From: Roridomyces roridus
Lineage: Eukaryota > Basidiomycota > Agaricomycetes > Agaricales > Mycenaceae
Direction of reading: 5' to 3'
Assembly (NCBI GenBank): GCA_029378245.1
Contig: JARKIF010000006.1
Span: 2,170,001 to 2,234,000, forward strand
Length of the DNA stretch: 64,000 nt
Notes under the pieces: model-generated
What the model saw: only the letters and a program-made list of their open reading frames with translations
The model's database searches: none
Told to the model about the DNA's origin: nothing
Part shown: positions 1 through 11,040 of the stretch, piece after piece
Layout: each line of letters opens with the position of its first letter
How positions within the stretch are numbered: the stretch's first letter is position 1
Translations under genes and position numbers: made by a program

Positions 1-321
1 CAAGTCAAACATGGGTAAAAGTAGCGATGTCGCGTACTGCAGACACCGCGGCTCCAGCGCCATCAACGCTATCAAGGCGACCCTTGTACAATCCGACTTG
101 GTAGCCTTCCAAATCTGCGACGTGGAGTCGATGGCGTTGGCGAGTCGGCCTAATTTCTCTGCCGGCCAAAGTTGTCGGTGACTTGTGAAGATGATTGCCC
201 AGGTGACGACGAGAGCAAGCCCAATATAGGAGAAGCCAGTGAAGTAGACGATGGGGACTGGAAGCAGGCGTAGCAACCAGCAAACGGCGGAGGATTTCAA
301 GGAGGATGTGTAGTCGGACAT
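1..321 (-). CDS. Two-helix membrane protein family, copy A (partial, runs off left edge)
   Basis: First exon (321 down to 38) of a protein closely matching the copies at 21748 and 24335. It starts MSDYTSSLKSSAV, followed by two hydrophobic stretches (roughly residues 12-45) and the conserved LWPAEKLGRLANAIDST block. The exon ends at CTGCA before a GTACGCG donor at 37, exactly where the other two copies have their first intron. The leader upstream of the ATG also matches copy C (a CCTATTTAACAGAAC-type stretch). The remaining exons lie outside the window. Function is unknown; the hydrophobic N-terminus suggests a membrane protein. Existence of the exon is well supported by homology, product function is not. 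Confidence 0.75.
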   Translation of the reverse strand, partial: MSDYTSSLKSSAVCWLLRLLPVPIVYFTGFSYIGLALVVTWAIIFTSHRQLWPAEKLGRLANAIDSTSQIWKATKSDCTRVALIALMALEPRCLQYATSLLLPMFDL

Positions 322-1439
322 GGTTTGGAACATTTTGTGAGATTGAAGCCTGAGGCCGGTTCTGTTAAATAGGGTCTGCAATTAATTTGGCACTGGATGA
401 TAGCAGGCTTGTTGCAGGCGCCACAAGCGCGGACAGCCACCGCGTTCTTGATCCTCGCGTCTATTGCGGAGGCTAAAGATCCGAGTCGTCTGGCCCCTGG
501 GTGGCAAACCAGGGCAGACCGCGTTTCTAACTTCTTGGCGCTGTGGACGTGGATCCATGACGGCGGTGATTCGAACAACGATATCCAGTGCACCTGGCCC
601 ATGGGGCAACACGGTGAACTCGAGAAATCGAACGACAGGCAAAATAAAATCAAACAAACAGCGGCGGTCGGTCCTTTCGGGTATGTGGGAGTCTGTCCTT
701 CCTTTGTGGCTGACCGAACTGATAGGTATAAGCGCCCGGATAAATTGCCCTTTGCATGGCAGAAATTGCTAGTCTAGGCTGAGTGAGGCACGAGCGTGCC
801 AAAGAGTTAGGTTTTTGTCCGAGAGAAAGTCACAGGCGTGATGGCAGTTCCGCTTTCGTCCCACCAAAATGCCGCCGCCGACGTTCCTCAAGAGCTCTTC
901 AAGAGCAGAGCGCTGAGTCGTCGGCTTCCTTTCTTTTTTATCAATACCGGAGAGTCTACAAGCACCTCTGGTGAATCGAGTTTCCAGCGGAGTCGGCCAC
1001 GGCACACGGCGCCTCCTAATACTTGGGGACTCCAACTCGATTCCTGCACAAGCTCAGGTGCTCCCCCATGCGATCAGCGCGCGTACACGTCCAGCTGCAC
1101 CACTTGACGCGTCGAACCTGTCAAGGCTCTTACCTTCTGCGCGCCGACACGTCCCCGCGCAGTTCACTGGTCGCAAACTTCAAGTTGCCGCGTGCACCGT
1201 AAATTTACTTGGAAATGGGAATTGGAGGGCCTCGCATATCTGAGAGCTGCGAACACGGAATTTCACTAGCTCGATCGTCAATGAAAATAATTTATAAATA
1301 CTCGAGCTAACGCAAAGAGGACGATTGCGTGGACAAATTTGGGAGGTATGCGGCACGCTGAGCTGGAGATCTCGAGCGCGCGGCAGTTTTCCAAGATGGG
1401 AAAAGACCATCCAACGAGCCAATGGCAATGGTGAATGTG
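322..1439. other. Intergenic, no gene recognised
   Basis: The stretch holds only short overlapping reading frames on both strands, none with a recognisable motif or conserved exon structure. The part next to 321 is the shared 5' leader of the membrane-protein family. Confidence 0.5.
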
Positions 1440-2480
1440 ATGGCAAAGAGAGAGCAGATCAAAACACCGTCACTTGACCAAAACACAACGCGCTTCAAGT
1501 TCTCTCAAGTCGAGCCTCCCAAGATCCCGAGTCAAAAATCGGCATTACTAGACACTATATACTCCAAGTCGTCGTCGTCGTCAGATATAAATACACTAAT
1601 TCTACTGGGTTCCGTCCAGAGAGGCTGTAGGTAGAGTGGTATGCGCGTCGTGTAAACTAGACTACTCTAGCTACAGAGTACATTTGAAAAACAAGAAATC
1701 GAAAGCAATTGCAAGAAACAGGACAGGGGACGATTTATACAAACCGGTTGCGGTTGGCGGTTGGCGGAGTGGGGTCGAGCACACTGAAAATAAATGCAAA
1801 TAAAAATACCTGCCTTTTTCACGGTCGGTCGGTGGGTGGTCGGAATAGCGATGTGTCGAAATAGCGATGAATCAAGTTGGCTTGCCCTTGTTCTTGTACT
1901 TGCGCGCCAGCCGAAAAAAAGCGCCCTTGAATCTTGTGCAAGTCTTGCAGACAGATGCTCTCGCGCTCTCATCGAATGGGTATCTCATGCTCATCAGCTG
2001 AAGCAGCCGGAAGGCCGCATGATATTTTCAAAACCAACACCCCATCCTCCATCGCCGCATCAATGTCTTCCGGCTGGGAAGGGGGCAGGGAGTCGGCATA
2101 ATCGAACACGCAAAAAACGGGAACGGGACGGTCAGACAGACGGGGGCGGGATAGGACACGCACCTTTGTATCTGGTGGCACAGGAAATTTGCGCGTGAAG
2201 TGGCCGTACTTGCGTTCGCGCAGGATTCCCGTAGAGGGATTGGTGGGCGGGAAGACGGGGCGTGAATGGCCTGAGACGGTAACTTGGCGGCATCGATTGA
2301 AGATGGTGGTCCCCAGCGCGATGTGCATGTCGGCGCTCTTGATCCCCGGAACCTCGAGCAGCGCGGTGAAGAGGCGGGTGTTGGGATCATACTGGGTGTC
2401 GGCCCGTATGAGGTACCGCTGCTCTCGTGGTGGTGGTGGAATCGGTGCTGGCAAGGAGAAGGCTCCCTCGGGAATTGCGC
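1440..2480 (-). repeat. Source of an inverted segmental duplication (copy at 14806-17230)
   Basis: Read on the minus strand, this segment (Hsp20 exon 2 from about GAGGGAGCCTTCTCC, intron 2, exon 3 and about 500 bp of downstream flank) matches the plus strand at 14806-17230. The flank match includes the CAATTGCTTTCGATTTCTTG stretch and the GACGACGACTTGGAGTATA stretch. The copy is interrupted by two insertions, so this segment preserves the empty sites. Confidence 0.85.
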
Positions 2481-3092
2481 TCGTGGGTGATGCAATAAAC
2501 GATGGCGACGCCCCTGCTGGTAACGGCACGGAATACTCGCTACAAACAGTGAACGACAGCACGCAAGCGAAAAGCAAGTAACGCACCTCAACGGCGACGT
2601 AAACGTCTGTCTTCCCATCCCTGTTGAAGCCGCAGGCGAAAGGGCTTGTGGTGTATGGGTCTGACTTGGCAGGCGGGCGTGAGGTCGGTCATACGGGTGA
2701 TACTGCAGGGCACGGGTCCTTGACGAAGGCCTGGTGCTCGGGCCTGCATGGGCCGTTGTTCTCAGAGTGGCGAGAATGGGCTCAATGGGCACTGGGCCTG
2801 CTGGCGGCGAGCGCCCTGGTGGATGAAGGCGGACTGGGTTGGGGTCGTGTGTCCCCCGAGGCATCGTTTGGGTGGGAACGATGTGGGTTGGCTCATCGAG
2901 CGGAGGAGGGTATAATGGCGGGTGGTCGGGCTCAATGGGTTGATGTGGGTCGGATTCGGACACTTGAGAGTCTTGCTGGAGCGGTTGCTGCTCCCATTGG
3001 GGTTGAGGGAAGCTGAGATCGCGCGGTGTGGTAGGATTGGAATATTCATCAACGGGGTACTGCTGGCCCTGCTGGCCAGGAAAGTACGACAT
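1969..3092 (-). CDS. Small heat-shock protein (Hsp20/alpha-crystallin family)
   Basis: Three exons (3092-2587, 2539-2164, 2073-1969) give 328 residues; introns are 47 and 90 nt and all phases fit. The N-terminal half is a disordered Pro/Gln/Ser-rich arm starting MSYFPGQQGQQYPV. The C-terminal half is an alpha-crystallin domain: YLIRADTQYDPNTRLFTALL, then VPGIKSADMHIALG, VTVSGHSR, the RERKYGHFTRKFPVP strand pair and DGVLVLKISCG, with a short tail ending EIPIR. The EIPI tail fits the I-x-I type anchor used in sHSP oligomers. Family role: ATP-independent holdase chaperone in the cytosol. The start is the ATG directly preceding the Gln-rich arm. The arm is long for an sHSP. The 3' half has a decayed duplicate at 14.8-15.7 kb. 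Confidence 0.88.
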
Positions 3093-3340
3093 GGGGGTAA
3101 AGAACAAGTCGCAAGCGGGGATCAAATAGTTTTTATACCCACCGAGTCACCCCCGGAAGCGGAGCCAAATGTGGAAACAATGGACACGAGGCGGGTCACA
3201 CTGTGACTGATGCGCCGCTTTGACGCCGCACACAATGGGATGCCAAAAAAATCGGGATTGTGTGCTATTCATACAGTTAAGGCGTCTATGGGCAGGGTTA
3301 TATACAATACGATCGCACAGACGACCATATCCAAGAAAAA

Positions 3341-4588
3341 TCAAGTCGACCTCGGGATATCAATCCCGCCGTTTACGCGCGGCGAGTCAGGCACCTCGGT
3401 GGTGGCGTCAAGATGACTCCTTGGGACGAGCTGTCCCGTCTCTGCCACGCGCCCTCCACGCTCCACACTGGCCCGTCGACTCACACTCCCGCTCCCTGGA
3501 ATACTCCGTAGACTCCCAGACTCGGCCACGCGTGCACCGCTTCGTCGCATCGAGTTACGCCTGCTATGCGATTCGACGGGGGACAAAGGGGGCTCTCGAT
3601 GCGGCATGTGGTACGACACCGTCGGTGATCCAAAGGACGAGGATAGAGAGGGCGGCGGAACAGACGGGTATGTCAGTCCGCGGGACGGCGCGCCAAAGGT
3701 GATGGTGCCTGGGTTAAACGACGTGGGAGGGCTGGTCAGGTTGCTGTTGATGCTGATGTAGCTGCTGCTGCTGGGATTGGTCGGCGAGGTGATGGGCGAA
3801 AAGGGGAATGGCGAGTCGGAGGACGAAGAGGGCGAGTGCGAGAGCGGCGTGTTGCCCTCTGAAATGTTATTGGTGCTGATACGGCGGGTTTGCGTGGGGG
3901 GCCGCGGAATGGGGACACCGTTAGTAGGCCTACTGGTCGGGAAATGTAGGACAGAGTGCGTCGGGGAGGAAGTGGTCGACGAGTACGCCGATTGAGGCCG
4001 CTGGTGGGTCGCCTGAGAATACGGATCGGCCGACGCAAGACCAATGAGATTGTCTACAGGTTGTCCCAGCTGCATGCCATCAGCCAAGAGCGCGGAGAAG
4101 ACATGTGGGGACATACGCGGTTTCTGTGCTCGATGAGCTCCTCGCGATAGATTTCGTTGAGCCTGGACATTCGGACATAGTCCTTTTCCGTCTCGGCCAG
4201 ACGCGCTCTGAGGGCCTCATTCTCCCTCTGAAGCGTCGCGAGCATGATTTCCGTCGATGGATCAGACGGTCCTGGAGAGCCTGAAAGACCGGCGAGCTGC
4301 TGCTGCGCGAGGCGCAGACTAGACAATTCCCTGGTGAGCCTGTTGACATGGGACTCGCTCTCGGCCTCTAGAACGTTCTCGAGTTCAATTTTCTCTTCTC
4401 TGAGCTGCAAAAATCAAAATCGGATGAGGATGGCGTGTGGGCATAGTCTGTCTGCGGCGCACCTGCTCGAGTTTCTTGGACAAGACGTTCATGATGCGTT
4501 CCTCCTCGGCTTCGTATGCGTTGATGAGCTCCTCCTGTCTGCTCAGTGAGCTGGAAGAAAGCCGTCGGATCGGCGGCGAGAGCGACAT
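3341..4588 (-). CDS. Coiled-coil protein with Ser/Pro-rich tail, function unknown
   Basis: Three exons (4588-4463, 4404-4117, 4069-3341), phase-0 introns of 58 and 47 nt, 380 residues. Residues about 15-130 are charged heptads (SRQEELINAYEAEEERIMN, then EEKIELENVLEAESESHVNR, then TLQRENEALRARLAETEKDY), so a long coiled coil. The rest is a low-complexity Ser/Thr/Pro tail with basic patches (RRNSMRRSGARV, SVSRRASVE) that resemble basophilic kinase sites. The layout resembles conserved basidiomycete coiled-coil proteins of unknown role; no catalytic domain is visible. It starts 438 bp from the divergent MATE gene. An extra upstream exon cannot be excluded. Confidence 0.72.
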
Positions 4589-5026
4589 TGCGGTCCAGAA
4601 CAAGAGCTACATGGGTCCAACGGCTGATGTCGGCCCGTTCGGGCTTGACTCAGAAACAAAGGGCCCAGGGCGAGCATAGATCCCAGTGGCGACCCACTCG
4701 TCTTGAAGCTTCGACACCATGATAAATGCGGGCGGCAACTGAGATACATACCGACGGTCCGACGCCCGACGCCCATTATGCAAAAATGATTTTTCAAATA
4801 TTGGGCTGAACGCCCCCGCGACATGCAAGATTCTTTTTGAGACTCGTTTGAGTTGCACTGCTGAAACTCTCTACAGCGCAGACCACAGGTTTTTTTTTGG
4901 CAAGATCCGGAGTGGGTCCCGGGTTACATCAGAAATCCGCTTCGGCGTTATCTAAAAGTGGCGGCAAAATTTACCGAATTGTCTGTCTCTTTGCTCTTGA
5001 CCATCACCACCAGCAGCGCCGCCCAA

Positions 5027-7461
5027 ATGGCCTCCTACGCCCACGCCCCCACCCCAGGGTCTCTGCCGTCCGACTACGCTGCTGTAGCGCAATATGCTGC
5101 TCATCGGTCTGGCGGTGGAGCTCATGACGATTTCACCGACGCGGAACCCAGCAGCTCCTCCCGCCCCAGACGGCCCTCGCATCCTACTATTCCCCTTCCT
5201 GCGCGACCCACCGAGAGCACACCTCTGCTTAACCCACCTGTTCCGAGGATTGACGAAGACAACCGGTCAGAGGAAGAGCTCTCGACAGTTGCGCTCTACC
5301 TGGCTGAGCTGCGGATACTCACCAAATACTCGTGAGCTTCGTGCGTCATTAAACCCGCTTTTCTCAAGTATCTGCAGTCTACCCGTCTTTGGCACGCATT
5401 TGCTCGAGTACAGTTTGATCATAGCTCCTGTGCTTAGCATCGGCCACCTTTCGACCACAGCTCTGGCTGCAATTACGCTGGTGCGCTATTGTTAATACCT
5501 TCTTCAACGTCATTCATTCATTATGCCGAAATAGGGCTCGATGACCGCCTCGGTCTCTGGCTTCAGTATCTTGCAAGGGTTCGTTACCGCGCTGGATACT
5601 GTCCTTCCGTCTGCATGGACTTCGTCCCAGCCGGAACTCGTTGGGCTCTGGTCCCAGCGAATGGGTACGCCGTCTCATTCCACTTTCATCTATTCCTTAA
5701 TCGCGTCCCATAGCCGTCGCGATGGCTGCGCTGCTCGTGGTAAGCCCACGTTCGTAAAAACTTCTTCGGGCACGTAAATAACCATATCAGCCCATGTACT
5801 GGGTCTGGTTCAACGCAGAATCAATTCTCCTGGGCCTCAAGCAAGATCCAGAGGTCGCATACTTGGCCTCGCTGTACCTCAAATGGGTGTCGCTCGGTCT
5901 CCCAGGTCAGTTCAAGTTCATTAAGTTGCTATTTTTGTTGACTTTTTTGCCTTTAGGCTATGCGTTCAATCTTATCAGCCGGTATGATGCCCGTATTGTC
6001 GTTCTTTTCTCAGCAGCTGAATGAACCAGGCGGTACTTCCAATCTCAAGGTCCGATCAATTCCAAATTCACCACGGTTGCAAATGCTAACTACTTGGCAG
6101 GGTTATTTGTAGCTCCTACACGCGTCATCTTTATCGTCGCACCCATTAACGCGGTCCTCAACTACATCCTAGGTAATGCATCCTCCCACAGAGATATCCA
6201 TGCTGACCGAGCTCAATTAGTTTGGGGTCCCGAGTCGATCCGCCTGGGCTACATCGGAGCGCCCATCGCCACCGCGTGTTCGTTCAACCTCGCATGCCTA
6301 TTGAACATCATCTATGGGTGCTTTATCGCGCCCAGGACTGCGTGGCACCCGATTTCACGTCGGAGTTTCACGAGTCTCGGAGTCTTGGTTAATCTGGGGT
6401 TGGCTGGCGTTGGTGGGTTGCTTCCATTCCATTAATTTTGTGCGATGTAAAATGTTGGTTATAGGCCAGACAGCGTCGGAGTGGTGGGCTTGGGAGCTCG
6501 TTGCGCTTGCGGCTTCTCAGTGGGTCTATCTATTATGCTTTGTTGAAGAATCAACTGACGTCAGATAGACTTGGCCCTGCGGCCCTCGCCACTCAGTCCA
6601 TTCTCCTCTCCTCGGCTTCGACCACCTACCAAGCGCCGTTTGCGATGAGCGTGGCGACTTCCGTTCGGTTCGTCTCGAGTTTCTTTTGCTTTTGTTTGTA
6701 CAACAGGAAATTTAATGTATATGCGTAGGATTGGAAACCTCCTCGGTGAATCCAACGCAGCGCGTGCCAAGGTGGCTGCCAACACGGCGATTTTGATGGC
6801 GTTGGGTGTTGGATTATTCTGCAGGTGCACTTTTTCCCGCGTGCATCTACTTTTTTCTGACATTTTTCGCAGTGCGCTGTTTATGGTATTCCGGAATTCG
6901 TGGGCGTATTTGTTTAACGACGATCCGGGTGAGTTTAATCATAAATACTCACTGCTGTCAAGTTTTCATTCATTAACGATATTGACAATTCATTTAGTTG
7001 TCGTGAACATGGTCGCCGGAATCATTCCGCTCGTCGCGTTGTTCCAGGTGTTTGACGGGACGAGTGGGGTTACTGGTGGGATTTTGAGAGCCAAGGGTAA
7101 ACAGGTGTGTACATACAGTTTGGACTTCCGAGGTGACTGACTGACGATTAATTGTTTTAGATGACGGGCGCCTTGCTCAATTTGAGCGCTTACTATGTCA
7201 TCGGTACGCTCCCTTCTTTCCTACACTTCTTTTTTCTGACATACGCATCTAGGAATCCCCTTTGGCGCCTGGCTCGCGTTCAACTGGTCCTTTGGGCTGC
7301 ACGGTCTCTGGATCGGGCTCACAGTTTCGCTTGTGTATTGCGCGGTGATTGGGACGTGGATTTGTGTGCGGACTGATTGGGAGAGGGAGGTGAGGAAGGT
7401 GCAGGCGAGGTTGGATGGGGAGAGGGAGGAGCAGAGGAAGGGGGCTGATGAGGAGGTGTGA
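5027..7461 (+). CDS. MATE-family efflux transporter
   Basis: Many short exons. The hydrophilic N-terminus (MASYAHAPTPGSLPSDYAAV...ESTPLLNPPVPRI) is followed by the MATE core: EYSLIIAPVLSIGHLSTTAL (TM region 1), then GFSILQGFVTALDTVLPSAW (TM2 and the conserved A-x-D motif), QRMAVAMAALLVPMYWVWFN across two splice junctions, YLKWVSLGLPGYAFNLISR, then IFIVAPINAVLNYIL, and in the second half SEWWAWELVALAAS, STTYQAPFAMSVATSVRIGN, FQVFDGTSGVTGGILRAKGK and SFGLHGLWIGLTVSLVY. This two-bundle 12-helix pattern is diagnostic of eukaryotic MATE proteins (yeast Erc1 type), proton- or sodium-coupled drug/metabolite antiporters of plasma or vacuolar membrane. The C-terminal tail is charged. ATG 5027 was preferred over the in-frame ATG at 4958; the choice is uncertain. 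Confidence 0.9.
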
Positions 7462-8528
7462 AAAAAGATCTTGGGGATCTACTAGTACTACATATATATG
7501 ACGATAACGATTTACTTATGAAGACGGTGTTGGACATGCATGCATAGACGATATTTACGTAGATCTAACACTGTAGCATAACGTTTTCTTGGTTGGTCTG
7601 AACTCTCCATCGTATGTTTTGTTGAAAAATGGACAGAAAAGAGGTGAGATTGTATAAGTTCCTTGTAATGAATATTCTCGAGTGGAAGTCTGATTCCTCC
7701 CCGGCCCCATTGGGCTGATCCATTCGGCCGACAACATCCGAAATTGAACTGACAACCAACTGGCAACCCCTGGGCCCTGTTATCGAGCTCGAGGCGAGGC
7801 TACTTTTTAAATCAATCGGGCGCCTTCAACGGTTCAACATGGCCAGGGTCTGAATGGAGACCGTAGTCTATGCCAGTCACCTCGCACATGGGCTCTTCGG
7901 CAAAAGTTCTGGTTGGCAAGCTAAACAGCGTGGCTGACGGCAATTTGGCACAGGGTCGAAGTACTTACCCATCGGCCCGCAATAAAGTAGTCCCCGTCTC
8001 AAGCTACGCCAGGAACGAAACGAGTGCCGACAAGTTCTATCTTCCATCAGAAATCGGCTTGACGGACATTGCGTGGAAACGCCGCCTCGACATCTACATG
8101 CAAGCATGATTGTGCCTGACAGTCGGTGCCCGACGGTTCTGATATAGATCCAGGGGAGTCTCTTTTCGAACCGTGGGAATACAATCAAAAAGGTCGGTAT
8201 GTCGGTTGAATATTGGATGCGGAGACATTCGAGTTGTTGGAGCATGCCTTCCGTTGCTTCTCAACAGGATTTGAACTGTATACGGGCGTGGTTTTTCTAC
8301 TTGATTGTAAAAGGCTGAACCGTGGGAAGTGGAATGATCCGTTGCTGTGTTCCGTTTATTGGAGTCTCCAAGGTGGCCGCCCGATGGTCGCATGCTCTCG
8401 GATCAAGCTAAGTAAAGAACTCCATTTACGATGCCATTTCACACTGGATTACGGCCGTGTTACTGCACCGTGCAAGGTACGGAGGTAAAGGTACTCGAGA
8501 AATCCGTATAAACTCCCAACGCTGGGAG
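7462..8528. other. Intergenic, no gene recognised
   Basis: Only short frames on both strands (the longest plus-strand one is 7870-8109), without homology I can recognise. The last 10 bp are the left target duplication of the element that follows. Confidence 0.5.
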
Positions 8529-8538
8529 TATGAGAGTA

Positions 8539-8966
8539 GGCCCCCGGGCACTCCCTACTAGCCCCCTCCGAATTTTTTCTCCATCTGGGGTTGATTTACT
8601 CTACGAAAATCGGCAATCCAGTGCTGTTTTACTCTATTTCGGAGCGGAAAAACGCTCCCACGGTCCCAAATCGGGCAATTTTTCGCTCTGCGGCTTTTTT
8701 CGGCTTAATTTTTGGTTTGTGCACTCAGTTTCGGCCCCGCTCAGCCGCGTTGATTCAGCTGTCCCGAGCCCCGAAACCATCACCAAATCATGGCTTCTGA
8801 TGACCTGGACAGCAAAAAAATTCGGGCTCCGCCTGATTTACTCTAACCCGGAGCGACGTGACGCCCTCAGACCCTGATTTACTCTATACACGGAGCCAAA
8901 ATCGCCCATTTCGACCTCTTGATTTACTCTATCCCGGAGGGACCTAGTAGGGAGTGCCCGGGGGCC
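8539..8966. mobile_element. Non-autonomous TIR transposon (MITE), about 430 bp
   Basis: The two ends are near-perfect inverted repeats of about 23 bp (left GGCCCCCGGGCACTCCCTAC, continuing TAG; the right end is its reverse complement). Identical 10-bp sequences TATGAGAGTA flank it at 8529-8538 and 8967-8976. Because the element edge is a TA step, the true target duplication may be 6, 8 or 10 bp; 8 bp (ATGAGAGT) would fit a hAT element. There is no coding capacity. Inside are five copies of a TTTACTCTA motif, several followed by a CGGAG block (near 8594, 8629, 8835, 8876, 8921), like subterminal transposase-binding repeats. Confidence 0.82.
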
Positions 8967-9175
8967 TATGAGAGTAAAAAAGAAGATGCGAGGGAATTCT
9001 AAAGATAAAAATCTCCGCTAAATATACGAGGTTCAGGTACCATCTGCTTTTGCGTTGCACCAAAGCTGAGAAGATCTGGAAGTGGGGTGGATCGACCGTG
9101 CACGTGATTCCGCTGTCACCGATTCGGATTACTCAAAATGCCAAGTGTGCCTTAACCTTGCACTGCTCGCCCGCC

Positions 9176-11040
9176 ATGACCATGGACGACCCACTCGACG
9201 CCGTGCTGCGTCCTCCACCGAACGAGACCGCAGAGGAAGCAGCCTTCAGGCTCAGCCGTGAAGCCGAAGCACGTCGGATCTCAGCCTCCATCGACGCGGA
9301 CATCCGTGCCGAGCGTCTGCTCCTTCGCAAGAAACGCATCGTCCGCCTCCTCCTGCTAGGCCAATCCGAATCTGGGAAAAGCACGACGTTGAGGCAGTTC
9401 CAGCGCATATACACCCCAACAGCCTTTCGCGAGGAACGGGTTCTCTGGCGCGCCGTCATCCAGCTGAATATCGTGCGTTCGGTGCTGACAATACTCGATG
9501 CACTCGACAACAACGACGGGGGGTACCTATCCGATGGACCCACGTCCGATTTGGATCTGGCAGACGACGATTCGGAGGACTACGAAAGCCGCTTTGCGCA
9601 CACCCCAGCTCCGGCTCTAGATACCCTTCGACGGACCCTTCTCCCTCCTTTACGCCACATCGAGACCCTGCTCATCGCTCGGCTCGTACCCAAGGGGGAA
9701 AAGGAGGCTACGCGACTCGGTGCTGGGGTGGACGACCACGAGATCTTCGTGCGTCCTGGGAACCGGTGGAAGGCCGGGAAGAGCAAGAGTCCCGTTCGGG
9801 AAGAGGCTGATGCCGCCCAACAAACACTACACAGCTTTGCCCCTGCCATGCAAGCTCTGTGGACGGACCCCGCCGTGCGCGCTGTGCTCAAGCGTAGGAA
9901 GATCAGGCTCGAGGAGGGTCCAGGGTTCTTCTTGAATGATTTGGCGCGCGTTACGGCGGTGGGCTATTTGCCGGCGGATGATGATGTGCTGAGGGCGAGG
10001 TTGAAGACGGTTGGCGCGTCAGAATACACGTTTGAGATGGAGGTCCGTCCTCCTACCCTTAATTTCCTACTCGTGGCTAACCCACACCACCACGTACAGG
10101 TATCCACAGGCCGAGAGACGGGGACCGAGTGGCGCATCGTGGATGTCGGCGGGAGCCGGAGTCAGGTGCGTTTTTCTTCGTTCTCGTCATTTGGGTGGCC
10201 ATGGAGAAAGAAGAAGGGAGGGTCTCATTTCGTTAGCCTTCGCGCGCCATTTTCCCGCTCATTCATTCACATTTGGGGTTAACGTCGCTTACCTACTCCT
10301 CCACAGCGCGCGACATGGGTCCCGTTCTTTGACGACGTTGATGCCATCATTTTCCTTGCGCCCATTGCGGGGTTTGACCAGGTGCTGTCGGAGGACAAGT
10401 CTGTTAATCGGCTGGTGAGTTGCCCGCGCTGTATCCCCTTCTCGTCATATGGTGCCTGGCCGCATCCCGCACTTCACCCTTGCTTAGCTCTCTGCCTTCC
10501 ACCCGCTCTCCCGCTAACGCTCCTCCCCCAGGAAGACTCGGTCCTTCTCTGGAAAGCCCTCTGCTCAAACAAAATGCTCGCGTCTGTCGACCTCGTGCTA
10601 TTCCTCAACAAATGCGATATCCTGGCGAAGAAGTTGCAGAGTGGGGTAAAGCTCGCGCGGTATGTGCGGAGTTACAAGGAGAGGGAGAATTCTTTCGAGG
10701 CTGTCAGCTCTTGTGAGTGTTTTGCGTTCTGTCATGCAGGGAGGGGGCTGATAGCACCACAGATCTCCGGACAAAGTTTAGCGCGATACATAGGGAGCAT
10801 TCGCCGAATCCGAGAAAGTTCTATGCATTTTGTACGAGCGTTACGGTGCATCTTCCTCTCCTTGCTCTTTCCTTCCTCCCGCTCACGAGAGTTGCCATAT
10901 CAGGATACCACGACGACGGGTGGGATTATTGCTAGTGGTGCGTCTCCTCCCTCCCTCCCTCTCTCGCTTTGAAGCTGATGACCGAGACAGTCCGCGATAT
11001 GGTGGTGAGGGAGCATCTGAAGCAGTCGAAGCTTCTATGA
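9176..11040 (+). CDS. Divergent heterotrimeric G-protein alpha subunit
   Basis: Seven exons joined by six short introns; the last exon ends VREHLKQSKLL. GTPase motifs in order: P-loop GQSESGKST, a helical domain enlarged by an acidic insert (DLDLADDDSEDYESRF) and a basic/linker segment, switch I VLRARLKTVG (arginine finger and Mg-binding Thr kept), switch II IVDVGGSRSQRATW, NKCD guanine-specificity motif, and TSVTDTT in place of TCATDT. Switch II has Ser where the catalytic Gln (DVGGQR) normally stands. The N-terminus (MTMDDPLDAVLRPPP) lacks the MGxxxS myristoylation signal. Large non-myristoylated G-alphas of this kind are known as an expanded group in basidiomycetes. Expected role: receptor-coupled signalling at the plasma membrane, probably with slow GTP hydrolysis. 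A second in-frame ATG lies at 9182. Confidence 0.9.

Noticed and set aside
397..777. 126-codon plus-strand frame near the left edge
   Set aside because: No homology, no splice support, and competing frames of similar length on the other strand.
2028..3125. 365-codon minus-strand open frame across the Hsp20 gene
   Set aside because: Its first part is real Hsp20 exon 1, but after 2587 it runs through the intron and reads exons 2-3 in the wrong frame.
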